A stretch of DNA of 17,593 nucleotides from JASHVB01 sp035486135 (GCA_035486135.1 DATHNI010000564.1:1-17593); one strand, 5' to 3'. Shown: positions 6,934 to 14,345, counted from the stretch's first letter. Program-made: numbers and translations. The notes: a model not told the origin generated them from the sequence alone.

Positions 6934-7809
6934 ATGATCCCGAATCGCATCCTCCCCCCAGCCACGCTCCGGCGCTTCGCCCTCGCGCTGGTCGCCGTCC
7001 TGCCCCTCATGGCCGGCTGCGGCAGCAAAAAGACCGAGGATGCCAAGACCGACACCGACACCACGACCCCCACGGTGCCGATGGAGCAGTTGTACAACAA
7101 CGGCATGGATGCGCTGAACGACAAGCGCTACGCCAGCGCCGGAGACCAGTTCGCCTCGATCCAACAAAACTACCCGTACTCCACCTGGGCAACGAATGCC
7201 CAGTTGATGCAGGGCTATACCGAATACCTGCAAAACCACTACACCGATGCGATCGGCACGCTGAACCAGTTCATTCAATTGCATCCGACGCATCGCGACA
7301 TCCCATACGCCTACTACCTGCGCGCGCTGTGCTACTATGAGCAAATCTCCGACATCGCGCGCGACCAGAAGGGCACGCAGGACGCGATGAACGCCTTGCA
7401 GGAAGTGGTGAACCGCTTCCCCTCCACGACCTATGCCCGCGACGCCCAGCTCAAGATCGATCTCTGCGTCGACCACCTCGCCGGCAAGGAAATGGAAATC
7501 GGCCGCTGGTACCAGAACCAGCACTTCTACGAAGCGGCGATCGGCCGCTTCCAGCGCGTGGTGGACGACTTCCAGACCACCAACCACGTGCCGGAGGCGC
7601 TGGCGCGGCTGACCGAGATCTACCTCGTGCTGGGGCTGCCGGACGAAGCGAAGAAGACCGCCGCCGTCCTGGGCTACAACTATCCGGGCAGCGAGTGGTA
7701 CGCCGACACCTACGCCCAGCTTTACGACAACAGGCTGGTGGAGGGCGTCCCGCCGCCGCGCGGCGGCGTGCCGGGGTTCTTCTCGCGCGCCTGGCACTCG
7801 GTATTCTGA
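6934..7809 (+). CDS. bamD: Outer membrane protein assembly factor BamD (lipoprotein)
   Basis: A 291-aa lipoprotein of the BAM complex, which folds beta-barrel proteins into the outer membrane. The N-terminus is a lipoprotein signal: basic n-region, hydrophobic stretch and lipobox LMAGC with Cys29 as the lipidated residue. The mature protein has the BamD/ComL/YfiO TPR-like pattern, e.g. LYNNGMDALNDKRYASAGDQFASIQQNYPYSTWATNAQLM, LNQFIQLHPTHRDIPYAYYLRALCYYEQISDIARDQ, and VVNRFPSTTYARDAQLKID. It is somewhat longer than the E. coli protein (about 245 aa), as is usual in alphaproteobacteria. The neighbours recN and ligA are typical for this lineage; lpxC, often found just upstream, is absent here and a divergent catabolic operon stands instead. 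Translation is probably from the ATG at the promoter's predicted +1. Confidence 0.95.
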   Translation: MIPNRILPPATLRRFALALVAVLPLMAGCGSKKTEDAKTDTDTTTPTVPMEQLYNNGMDALNDKRYASAGDQFASIQQNYPYSTWATNAQLMQGYTEYLQNHYTDAIGTLNQFIQLHPTHRDIPYAYYLRALCYYEQISDIARDQKGTQDAMNALQEVVNRFPSTTYARDAQLKIDLCVDHLAGKEMEIGRWYQNQHFYEAAIGRFQRVVDDFQTTNHVPEALARLTEIYLVLGLPDEAKKTAAVLGYNYPGSEWYADTYAQLYDNRLVEGVPPPRGGVPGFFSRAWHSVF

Positions 7810-7831
7810 CCAGCCAGGCGGGAGCGACAGA

Positions 7832-9541
7832 TTGCTCACCGCGCTGTCGATCCGGGACGTTGTGCTGATCGAGCGGCTGGACCTGTCGTTTGGCTCCGGC
7901 CTGACTGTGCTCTCCGGCGAGACCGGCGCCGGCAAATCCATCCTGCTTGACAGTCTGGGCCTGGCGCTCGGCGCGCGGGCCGATGCCGGTCTGGTGCGCA
8001 CCGGCGTCGACAATGCCAGCGTCACCGCGTGTTTCGCGCCGCCACCGAGCCATCCCGTACAGGCGCTGCTGGAAGCGCAAGGGCTGGAGACCGAGGACGA
8101 CGTCGTGCTGCGCCGCACCGTCGGGCGGGACGGGCGGTCGCGCGCCTTCATCAATGACCAGCCGGTGGGTGTCGCATTGCTCCGCCGCGCCGGCGCGCTG
8201 CTGGTGGAAGTGCAGGGCCAGCACGAACAATTGGGCCTCGCCGATCCGGCCAGCCATGCCGGATTGCTCGACGCGTTCGGCGTGCCGGAGGCGCTGGGCA
8301 TAACGGTGCGCTCGGCCTGGCGGCACTGGCGCGAGACGCTGGCGGCACTGGACGCGGCACGCGAGGCGATCGCCGCGGCGGAGCGTGACGAGGAATGGCT
8401 GCGCCATGCGGTCTCCGAACTCGCCGGATTGTCCCCGCAGGAGGGCGAGGAGGACCGGCTCGCCGCCGAACGCCAGCGCCTGCAACAGGGCGAACGCCGG
8501 GCCGAGGCGATCGCGGCGGCGCTGAGCGAGATCGCGCCCCATGATCGGCGCAGCGCGGGCCCCGCTTCGTCGTTGCGAGCGGCGTCGCGGGTGCTGCAGC
8601 GGTTGATCGCGCCGGGCCAGGCCGTAGCCGACAATCCGGCCTCGCCGGCAATGGCCGCGCTGGAGCGCGCCGAGGAGGCCCTGGCCGAGGCGGAAACCCT
8701 GCTGACCCGGCTGGCGGCCGAGGCCGACGTCGATCCGCGATTGCTGGAACAAGCGGAGGAGCGGTTGTTCGCATTGCGCGCCGCGGCCCGCAAGCACGGC
8801 GTGGCGGTCGTTGATCTTCCGGCCTTGCTGGATACTCTGGCGGCACGGCTGGCGGCGCTCGACACCGGTGCGGCCGAGGTGGTGGCGCTGGAGCAGGCGG
8901 CGCGCGATGCACGGGCAGGGTATGTCGAGGCCGCGGTGGCATTGTCGGCCGCGCGGCAGGCCGCTTCCGTGCGGCTGGATCGCGCGGTGGGCAAGGAGCT
9001 GCCGCCGCTGCGGCTGGAGAAGGCGCGGTTCCATGCCGAGGTCGCCGCGTTGGCGGAAGCCGATTGGGGCGCCGGCGGCGCGGACGCGGTGCGCTTCCTG
9101 ATCGCCACCAACCCGGGTCAGGAGCTGGGCGCGCTAGGACGCATCGCCTCGGGCGGCGAACTGTCGCGGCTGATGCTGGCGCTGAAGGTGGTGCTGTCGG
9201 CCGGCTCGCCGGTGCCGACGCTGGTGTTCGACGAGGTGGATTCAGATATCGGCGGGGCGACCGCGGCGGCGGTGGGCGACCGGCTGGCGCGGCTGGCCGC
9301 CGGCGTGCAGGTGCTGGTGGTGACGCACAGTCCGCAAGTGGCAGCGCGCGGGGTGGCACATCTGCTGGTGGCGAAGCAGGTGGCGCGCGGGCGGACGGCG
9401 ACGCGGGTGGATCCGCTGGGCGCCGAGGCGCGGCGCGAGGAGATCGCGCGCATGCTGGCCGGCGAGACGATCACCGACGCCGCGCGGGCAGCGGCAGACG
9501 ATTTGCTGGAGTTGCCGGTCTCAGGCGCCGGGCGGGCCTAG
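7832..9541 (+). CDS. recN: DNA repair protein RecN (SMC-like ATPase)
   Basis: A 569-aa SMC-family protein that acts early in double-strand-break repair and RecA-dependent recombination. The Walker A motif GETGAGKS is at residues 29-36, QGQHEQL (the RecN Q-loop region) near 130-135, a long Ala/Glu/Arg-rich coiled-coil middle, then the ABC signature SGGELSR near residue 440 and Walker B LVFDEVDSDIGG near 463-474, ending with the H-loop VVTHSPQVAA. The start is a TTG (TTGCTCACCGCG) because this residue begins the conserved MLTALSIRDVVLIERLDL sequence; GGGAG lies about 7 bases upstream. It starts 22 bases after the bamD stop, so the two are probably co-transcribed. Confidence 0.96.
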   Translation: MLTALSIRDVVLIERLDLSFGSGLTVLSGETGAGKSILLDSLGLALGARADAGLVRTGVDNASVTACFAPPPSHPVQALLEAQGLETEDDVVLRRTVGRDGRSRAFINDQPVGVALLRRAGALLVEVQGQHEQLGLADPASHAGLLDAFGVPEALGITVRSAWRHWRETLAALDAAREAIAAAERDEEWLRHAVSELAGLSPQEGEEDRLAAERQRLQQGERRAEAIAAALSEIAPHDRRSAGPASSLRAASRVLQRLIAPGQAVADNPASPAMAALERAEEALAEAETLLTRLAAEADVDPRLLEQAEERLFALRAAARKHGVAVVDLPALLDTLAARLAALDTGAAEVVALEQAARDARAGYVEAAVALSAARQAASVRLDRAVGKELPPLRLEKARFHAEVAALAEADWGAGGADAVRFLIATNPGQELGALGRIASGGELSRLMLALKVVLSAGSPVPTLVFDEVDSDIGGATAAAVGDRLARLAAGVQVLVVTHSPQVAARGVAHLLVAKQVARGRTATRVDPLGAEARREEIARMLAGETITDAARAAADDLLELPVSGAGRA

Positions 9542-9549
9542 GACCGACC

Positions 9550-9564
9550 TTAAGGGTTACTTAA
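9550..9564. other. Small AT-rich dyad after recN
   Basis: TTAAG-GGTTA-CTTAA is a perfect 5-base dyad in an otherwise GC-rich stretch, 8 bases after the recN stop. It is too weak and lacks a T-run for a good terminator. It could be an operator or promoter element for the following cassette, or the scar of an insertion. The rest of 9565-9725 carries only the possible small ORF listed next. Confidence 0.25.
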
Positions 9565-9606
9565 TCACCTGGTGCCAGCCTGTGGTCAGCATCGCGCGGA
9601 GCCATC

Positions 9607-9729
9607 GTGGTGTTTGCAGGCGCGGACGGCGACCCTGACCTGGGAACGACCACGCAAGGACGGATGCCGGGCGAACCGGATAGCGGCCATTTCGTCACCG
9701 GCGGCACCCCCAGCAAGGACGCATCGTGA
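9607..9729 (+). CDS. Possible 40-aa leader/remnant ORF upstream of the ART-like gene
   Basis: A GTG-started frame encodes a 40-aa Gly/Asp/Thr-rich peptide (VFAGADGDPDLG... GHFVTGGTPSKDAS). CGGAG sits 5 bases before the GTG. Its TGA stop overlaps the GTG start of the next gene as GTGA, the usual geometry of translational coupling. The composition resembles a flexible linker rather than random high-GC shadow sequence. It could be a small coupled leader gene, or the stranded 3' end of a longer, now-missing toxin N-terminus, joined to the next gene before a frameshift. No recognisable domain. Confidence 0.3.
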   Translation: MVFAGADGDPDLGTTTQGRMPGEPDSGHFVTGGTPSKDAS

Positions 9730-10202
9730 CCGCAGCCGCGATTGCGACTGGCGTTGCCCCGCTGCTACACTCGCCAGCGCCTGCCGACGAGACGCATGGT
9801 GCCGGTGAGTGCGATCTGCGGACGATCTTCTATCATGGCACGGACCCGGCATCGGCGTTGTTGCTGGCCAACGGAGCCCCGCTATCGTTGCAGGCCGCGT
9901 TGGCGAACCGGGCAAATTCAGCCTCGGCGCCCGGGTTCTATCTGGCCACCGACCCTGACGTGGGGATGTATTTCGCATCGCTGCACAACAAAGGGGTGAC
10001 ACTGTTGCGCTATGCCATGACGACCGTTGCGCTCGAGTCCCTGCTTGCCGGAGGAGCGGCACTGGGCCTCGTGCCGCGAGGCGCTGCCATAGGCGCGTTT
10101 CCCGGCAAGCAGTTGCTGATTGCCGCGTCACAGTTTGGCCAGTTCAATGCGCTGCTGCGCGATGGTTCAATCGGCGTTCAGCCGTACCCGCTTGGAGTGT
10201 GA
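9726..10202 (+). CDS. ADP-ribosyltransferase-toxin-like protein (putative)
   Basis: A 158-aa protein of unassigned family. AAGGA stands 6 bases before the GTG start, and an in-frame TAG at 9681 blocks a longer N-terminus. FYHGT (35-39), an LLANGAPLS turn (47-54), GFYLATDPDVGMYFAS (70-85) and FPGKQLLIAASQFGQFNALLRDGSI (125-149) follow the order seen in bacterial ADP-ribosyltransferase toxin domains (H...Y...E/D type, e.g. Tox-ART-HYD or DUF3990-like). In that reading H37 and Y72 are the NAD-binding residues. The acidic catalytic residue would be expected where Gln129 stands, so the enzyme may be inactive or non-canonical. The assignment is by pattern only. The partner gene begins 4 bases after its stop. 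Local GC looks lower than in recN and ligA, suggesting acquisition. Confidence 0.7.
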   Translation: MTAAAIATGVAPLLHSPAPADETHGAGECDLRTIFYHGTDPASALLLANGAPLSLQAALANRANSASAPGFYLATDPDVGMYFASLHNKGVTLLRYAMTTVALESLLAGGAALGLVPRGAAIGAFPGKQLLIAASQFGQFNALLRDGSIGVQPYPLGV

Positions 10203-10206
10203 TGCG

Positions 10207-10662
10207 ATGGCTTACGTGCGCGAGGATCTCGACATAATTGACGATGCCGTCGCCATGATAAGGCGTCACCCGGCAATGTATGCTGGCAATGCCCCGCGTG
10301 CGGTCAGGCTGGCGGCGAAAATGGCCGGCGATCTATTGCAATTTGGTGCGAGATCGGTCAGCGCCGATGCATTCGGCGCATGGTGGCTGATCACATCACA
10401 GACCGACTGGCTTACCTTCAACGGCGTCTGCCATTCGCACCACTGGCATCGCATCGTCGCTGCGCCGGAACTTGGATTGGAGGCGATGCGGCCGGAGGTC
10501 TTGCTCACCGCGTTCTCGAGTGTACTGTTCACGGTCTGCCGGGAATCGGTGGAGTTCGTGGTAGGCGACAAGATCTCCAACGACGCGTTGCAGGCGAAGC
10601 TGCGGACGTTGATGGTGCCGGAATTCCGCGGCCGTGCCGTGGGATTCCTGATCGAAGAGTGA
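10207..10662 (+). CDS. Uncharacterised protein with R-x-P-x-M-Y-x-G motif; possible partner/immunity protein
   Basis: A 151-aa soluble protein. IRRHPAMYAG (18-27) resembles the RKRPGMYIG signature at the N-terminus of GyrB/ParE and of various small uncharacterised bacterial proteins, but the GHKL ATP-binding motifs that should follow are absent. The centre has a Trp/His-rich stretch (WWLITSQTDWLTFNGVCHSHHWHRIV, 59-84) and the end is acidic (FLIEE). The start is the ATG at 10207, with GGAG about 9 bases upstream; an alternative upstream ATG would overlap the previous gene and adds no sensible sequence. The 4-base gap makes it the downstream cistron of the ART-like gene, the order typical of toxin-immunity pairs. 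Function unknown. A sampled line reads about 58% GC by hand count, below its neighbours. Confidence 0.75.
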   Translation: MAYVREDLDIIDDAVAMIRRHPAMYAGNAPRAVRLAAKMAGDLLQFGARSVSADAFGAWWLITSQTDWLTFNGVCHSHHWHRIVAAPELGLEAMRPEVLLTAFSSVLFTVCRESVEFVVGDKISNDALQAKLRTLMVPEFRGRAVGFLIEE

Positions 10663-10700
10663 AGTGACGGGATGACACGAGAGTGGCCTGAACTCCGCGC

Positions 10701-12779
10701 ATGAGCGAGACCGCCATCGACGCCCTGACCGAACCGGACGCCGCGTCCGAACTCGTGCACCTGGCCCGCGAGATCGCGCACCACGACCGGCTGTACCACC
10801 AGCAGGATGCGCCGGAGATCAGTGACGCCGAATACGACGCCCTGCGCCGGCGCAACGCGGAGATCGAGGCGCGCTTCCCGCATCTGATCCGTCCCGACTC
10901 GCCGTCCAACCGCGTCGGCAGCGCACCCGAGAGCGGCTTCGCCAAGCTGCGCCACCGCGTGCCGATGCTATCGCTCGACAACGCGATGAACGAGGAGGAA
11001 TTCACCGAATTCTGTGCCCGCGCGCGGCGCTTCCTCGGCCTGCCGGCGGGGGCGGAACTGGAGTTCGTTGCCGAGCCGAAGATCGACGGGCTGTCGATCA
11101 ACCTGACCTACGAACACGGAAGATTCGTCCACGGTGCGACCCGCGGCGACGGCACGATCGGCGAGGACGTCACCGCCAACCTGCGCACCATGAAGTCGGT
11201 GCCGACGAAGTTGCATGGCAAGGCGCCGGCGCAGATCGAGATCCGCGGCGAAGTGTTCATGACCAAGGCCGACTTCCTGGCGATGAACGAGGCGCAGGCG
11301 AAGGCAGGGCAGAAGGTGTTCGCCAACCCACGCAATGCCGCCGCCGGCAGCCTGCGGCAGCTCGATCCGAAGATCACCGCCGGGCGGCCGCTGTCGCTGT
11401 TCGCCTACGCGATGGGCGAGACGAGCGAAGCGGTGGCGGCGACGCACTGGGAGTATCTGCAACGCCTGCGGCATTGGGGTTTCGACGTCAATCCGCTGTC
11501 GGATCGAGTCCCCGACGAGACCGCGGCCGCCGCATTCCAGGCGAAGATGACGGCGGAACGGTCCGGCCTCGGCTACGACATCGACGGCGTGGTTTACAAG
11601 ATCAACGATCTGGGGCTGCAACGCCGGCTGGGCTTCGTCGGACGCGCGCCGCGCTGGGCGATCGCCTGGAAGTTTCCGGCAGAACAAGCGATGACGGTGC
11701 TGCAGGACGTCCGCATCCAGGTGGGGCGCACGGGCGCACTAACCCCGGTGGCGCGGCTCGAACCGGTGAATGTCGGCGGCGTCCTGGTGCAGAACGCCAG
11801 CCTGCACAACGAGGACGAGATCGCCCGCAAGGATGTCCGCATTGGCGACACCGTGGTGCTGCAACGCGCGGGCGACGTGATTCCGCAGATCGTGTCTGTG
11901 GTGTTGGAACGCCGGCCGAAGGATTCGAAGCCTTACGTCTATCCCGACAAGTGCCCGGTGTGCGGCAGCCATGCGGTGCGTCCCCCGGGCGAAGTCGTGC
12001 GGCGCTGCACCGGCGGCCTGATATGCGGCGCGCAACGCGTCGAGCGACTGATCCATTTCGTCTCGCGCCCGGCCTTCGACATCGACGGGCTCGGCGAAAA
12101 GACCATCCAGGAATTCTACGACGAGGGCTGGCTGCACAGCCCGGCCGACCTGTTCCACCTGCCGCAGCGCGAGGCGGAAATCGCCGAACGCGAGGGCTGG
12201 GGCAAGGTCTCGGCACGCAACCTGTCGCGCGCGATCGAGGCGCGGCGGCACATCCCGCTGGAGCGCTTCATCTACGCGCTCGGTATCCGCCGCATCGGCG
12301 AGGCGAACGCGCGCTTGCTCGCCCGGCATTATGGCAGCTTCGCCAACTGGCGGACGCAGATGCTGGCGGCAACCGTCGTGGGTTCCGAAGCGCGCGAGGA
12401 ACTCGGCAGCATCGTCGGCATCGGTCCGTCGATCGCCGAGGAACTGGCGGACTTCTTTGGTGAACCGCGCAACGTCGCGACGCTCGACGAACTGGTCGAG
12501 GCGCTCGACACGGTCGAGGATGCCGCGCGCGTGGCGGAGGCGGACAGCGCGATCGCCGGCAAGACGGTGGTGTTCACCGGCACGCTGGAGACGATGACGC
12601 GGCCGGAGGCGAAGGCGCGTGCCGAGGCGCTCGGCGCCAAGGTGACCGACAGCGTATCGAAAAAGACCGACCTGGTGGTGGTCGGCGCGGATGCCGGATC
12701 GAAGGCGCGCAAGGCGACCGAGCTTGGCGTGCGGACGATCACCGAGCAGGAGTGGCGGGAGCTTGCCGGGGTGACGTAA
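10701..12779 (+). CDS. ligA: NAD-dependent DNA ligase LigA
   Basis: A 692-aa NAD+-dependent DNA ligase that seals nicks in replication and repair. The Ia domain has the HHDRLYHQQDAPEISDAEYDALRR NMN-binding pattern (27-50). The adenylated Lys127 is in EPKIDG. The segment VARLEPVNVGGVLVQNASLHNEDEI marks the OB fold, four Cys (418, 421, 436, 442) form the zinc finger, a helix-hairpin-helix region follows with ALGIRRIGEANARLLARHYG, and a BRCT domain (about 615-692; AGKTVVFTGTLETMTRPEAK) ends the protein. All expected parts are present. The ATG start gives the normal MSETAIDALT...LVHLAREIAHHD N-terminus; the ribosome-binding site is weak. It is an essential housekeeping gene, likely once directly behind recN, with the ART-like cassette now between them. 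Confidence 0.97.
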   Translation: MSETAIDALTEPDAASELVHLAREIAHHDRLYHQQDAPEISDAEYDALRRRNAEIEARFPHLIRPDSPSNRVGSAPESGFAKLRHRVPMLSLDNAMNEEEFTEFCARARRFLGLPAGAELEFVAEPKIDGLSINLTYEHGRFVHGATRGDGTIGEDVTANLRTMKSVPTKLHGKAPAQIEIRGEVFMTKADFLAMNEAQAKAGQKVFANPRNAAAGSLRQLDPKITAGRPLSLFAYAMGETSEAVAATHWEYLQRLRHWGFDVNPLSDRVPDETAAAAFQAKMTAERSGLGYDIDGVVYKINDLGLQRRLGFVGRAPRWAIAWKFPAEQAMTVLQDVRIQVGRTGALTPVARLEPVNVGGVLVQNASLHNEDEIARKDVRIGDTVVLQRAGDVIPQIVSVVLERRPKDSKPYVYPDKCPVCGSHAVRPPGEVVRRCTGGLICGAQRVERLIHFVSRPAFDIDGLGEKTIQEFYDEGWLHSPADLFHLPQREAEIAEREGWGKVSARNLSRAIEARRHIPLERFIYALGIRRIGEANARLLARHYGSFANWRTQMLAATVVGSEAREELGSIVGIGPSIAEELADFFGEPRNVATLDELVEALDTVEDAARVAEADSAIAGKTVVFTGTLETMTRPEAKARAEALGAKVTDSVSKKTDLVVVGADAGSKARKATELGVRTITEQEWRELAGVT

Positions 12780-12780
12780 T

Positions 12781-12796
12781 CGCCGCGATCGCGGCG
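12781..12796. repeat. 16-base perfect palindrome after ligA
   Basis: CGCCGCGATCGCGGCG begins one base after the ligA stop codon. It could form a 6-bp GC stem with a GATC loop, without a T-run, so it is a poor intrinsic terminator. It might be a weak 3' hairpin or a protein-binding dyad. The rest of 12797-12963 has no gene; an AT-richer patch at 12850-12876 could house the promoter of the next small gene, but I see no convincing -35/-10 pair. Confidence 0.4.
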
Positions 12797-12963
12797 GCAG
12801 GATTCTGGCCAGTTTGCGCAATGAACCGCGTCGGCGGCGGCGGTTGCCCATACTTTTTCGTGAGTTGTGAATTATCCCACAAACGACGTCGTCGCCCGCG
12901 AGATACCCTCCGGATTGCCGGACGCTGAAACGACGCGGCCCCGGTCGGACAAAGAGGAACGAT

Positions 12964-13158
12964 ATGCGTGTTCAGCAGGCGGTTTGGTCGGGCGAGCGTA
13001 TCGAACGGCGCCGGGGCCGGTGGCCCATGCCTAGCGGTCTGCTGAGTGTCCTCACGATTTGCCTGATATTCGGACTCCAGATTCTGGTGGTGATGCAGAA
13101 CACCGGCGGTCCCGAGGCCTACAGCATGGTCGCCAGCGAGGGCATGCAGTCGCCGTAG
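12964..13158 (+). CDS. Small single-pass membrane protein, uncharacterised
   Basis: A 64-aa protein with an Arg-rich N-terminal segment (ERIERRRGRW, 11-20) followed by one hydrophobic helix (SGLLSVLTICLIFGLQILVVM, about 24-44) and a short polar tail. By the positive-inside rule the N-terminus is cytoplasmic. The ATG has an excellent ribosome-binding site, AAAGAGGA, 5 bases upstream, which is the main reason to believe the gene. No known family is recognised. It lies 184 bases after ligA and converges on the alpha/beta hydrolase. Confidence 0.55.
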   Translation: MRVQQAVWSGERIERRRGRWPMPSGLLSVLTICLIFGLQILVVMQNTGGPEAYSMVASEGMQSP

Positions 13159-13167
13159 GCTCAGAAA

Positions 13168-13190
13168 CCTCCCCCGCCCAGCGGAGGAGG
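13168..13190. terminator. Hairpin between convergent genes
   Basis: CCTCCCCCGC (13168-13177) pairs with GCGGAGGAGG (13181-13190) over 10 positions with one mismatch and a CCA loop. It lies between the small membrane gene and the hydrolase, whose ends face each other, so it could serve both. Neither side has a strong T-run. Confidence 0.4.
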
Positions 13191-13202
13191 GTTCCACGCG
13201 AC

Positions 13203-14225
13203 TCAAACTGTCGGTGCGGTCGGCATCGTCAGGAAGGCCTGCGCCGCGTGCCAGAACGCGTGACGATTGCGGGACGTCCCCAAGGCATGCGCCGCCGCGG
13301 CGATCACCGAGAACTGCTTGTCCCCATTCGGCAACTTTTCAAAGAAGTCCCACAGATCCTCCATCGTCGCGATCCCGTCGAACTCGCCACGCATCACCGC
13401 GACAGGCGCGGCGATCTTCGTCGGGTCGATCACCGGCAGGTGCGCCGTCATGTCGAGATAGGTACCGGTCGGCACCGTGTCGCCATACACGAGTTCCATG
13501 TTCGCCACCGCTGCCCCGACGGCCGGATCGGTCGTGCCTACCTTGTCGCGGGTGAAGATGCTCTCGATCATCGCACGGTCGCGCAGCCGCCGGTTGTGAG
13601 TCTTGTAATACTCCACTTGCTCCGCACGCTTCGCCAGAGTCGGCGAACCTTTGCCCGTGTAGGTCAGCGCCGTCAGCACCATGCGCAATACGTGGTCCGG
13701 CTCGGCCATCGCAAACGCCCCGGCCCGCAGCGCACCAGACGATTCGCCCATGAAGTGGCATCGGGTCTGTCCCGTCTCGCGCGCGATCACCGGCATCGCC
13801 GCGCGCAGATCCTCGACACCGCTGGCAATGTCGGAGTTGCCGTCGGTGCGCTGCGACTTGCCATAACCCTCGTGGTCCATCGTCCACACGTCGAAGCCAT
13901 CGCGTGCGAACACGTCCATCGTCGAGTATTCGCCGTGGCCCGGCACTACCAGATCGAAACTCGTGAGCGCCGCCGTGGACGAGCCATGCACCAGGAACAA
14001 CACCGGCCTCGCGGGCTCGCCGGGACGCGGCGCGCCGACGCGCTTGCGATACATTGCCAGGGTGATCTTCTGGCCATTGCGGGTCTTCGTCGTGCTGTAC
14101 TCGTGGCTCCACAACGCCTCTGCGGCGTGTGCCGGCGGCGTTAACGTCGCGGCGAGGCCAGCGACGGTGGCGCCGACCGCGGCGCGGCGCGGCAGCTTGA
14201 GGCGAGCGTCTGGTCGTGCGGTCAT
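13203..14225 (-). CDS. Tat-exported alpha/beta hydrolase
   Basis: A 340-aa serine hydrolase, probably periplasmic. The N-terminus is a twin-arginine signal: KLPRRAAVGATVAGLAATLTPPAHA (10-34), with R13-R14 and a likely cut after A34. The alpha/beta-hydrolase core follows: HGSS oxyanion region (80-83), WTMDHEGYGKS (114-124), nucleophile Ser162 in GESSG (160-164), Asp283 in GEFDG and His313 in AAAHA, so the triad is complete. The start is the ATG with GGAGG 7 bases upstream; an open extension of 24 codons upstream lacks signal features. A short polar esterase or lipase substrate is likely but unknown. Confidence 0.9.
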   Translation of the reverse strand: MTARPDARLKLPRRAAVGATVAGLAATLTPPAHAAEALWSHEYSTTKTRNGQKITLAMYRKRVGAPRPGEPARPVLFLVHGSSTAALTSFDLVVPGHGEYSTMDVFARDGFDVWTMDHEGYGKSQRTDGNSDIASGVEDLRAAMPVIARETGQTRCHFMGESSGALRAGAFAMAEPDHVLRMVLTALTYTGKGSPTLAKRAEQVEYYKTHNRRLRDRAMIESIFTRDKVGTTDPAVGAAVANMELVYGDTVPTGTYLDMTAHLPVIDPTKIAAPVAVMRGEFDGIATMEDLWDFFEKLPNGDKQFSVIAAAAHALGTSRNRHAFWHAAQAFLTMPTAPTV

Positions 14226-14274
14226 AACGTTTCCTCCCGAATACGAGGCAACGTAGCGCAAGCAACCGCGCCGG

Positions 14275-14304
14275 AAAAAGGGGCCGCTGGCGCACACAGC
14301 GCCA
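14275..14304 (-). terminator. Possible terminator of the minus-strand small gene
   Basis: On the minus strand TGGCGC-TGTGT-GCGCCA (14304-14288) forms a perfect 6-bp stem, followed after 8 bases by five T's (14279-14275). The spacing between stem and T-run is longer than usual. It lies between the 14346-14681 gene and the start of the hydrolase, in the right place to end the former's transcript. Confidence 0.3.
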
Positions 14305-14345
14305 TGGGACCGGAACGGTGGGCCGGCTTGAGCCCGGCAGGCTTG

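Noticed and set aside
6037..9111. A 1024-codon minus-strand frame running through the SDR and antisense to bamD and recN
   Set aside because: Only the last 253 codons show SDR motifs, with a proper ribosome-binding site at 6798. The upstream part is Ser/Ala/Arg-rich antisense of bamD and recN.
9572..9808. 78-codon frame starting in the recN-ligA gap
   Set aside because: Cys/Arg-rich shadow peptide overlapping the better-supported ART-like gene, with no suitable ribosome-binding site.
9542..10700. Prophage or IS element between recN and ligA
   Set aside because: No integrase, transposase, terminal repeats or target duplication could be found; only the two cassette genes and a small dyad.
13059..14144. 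Plus-strand frame opposite the alpha/beta hydrolase
   Set aside because: Arg/His-rich shadow of a gene with a full Ser-Asp-His triad and Tat signal.
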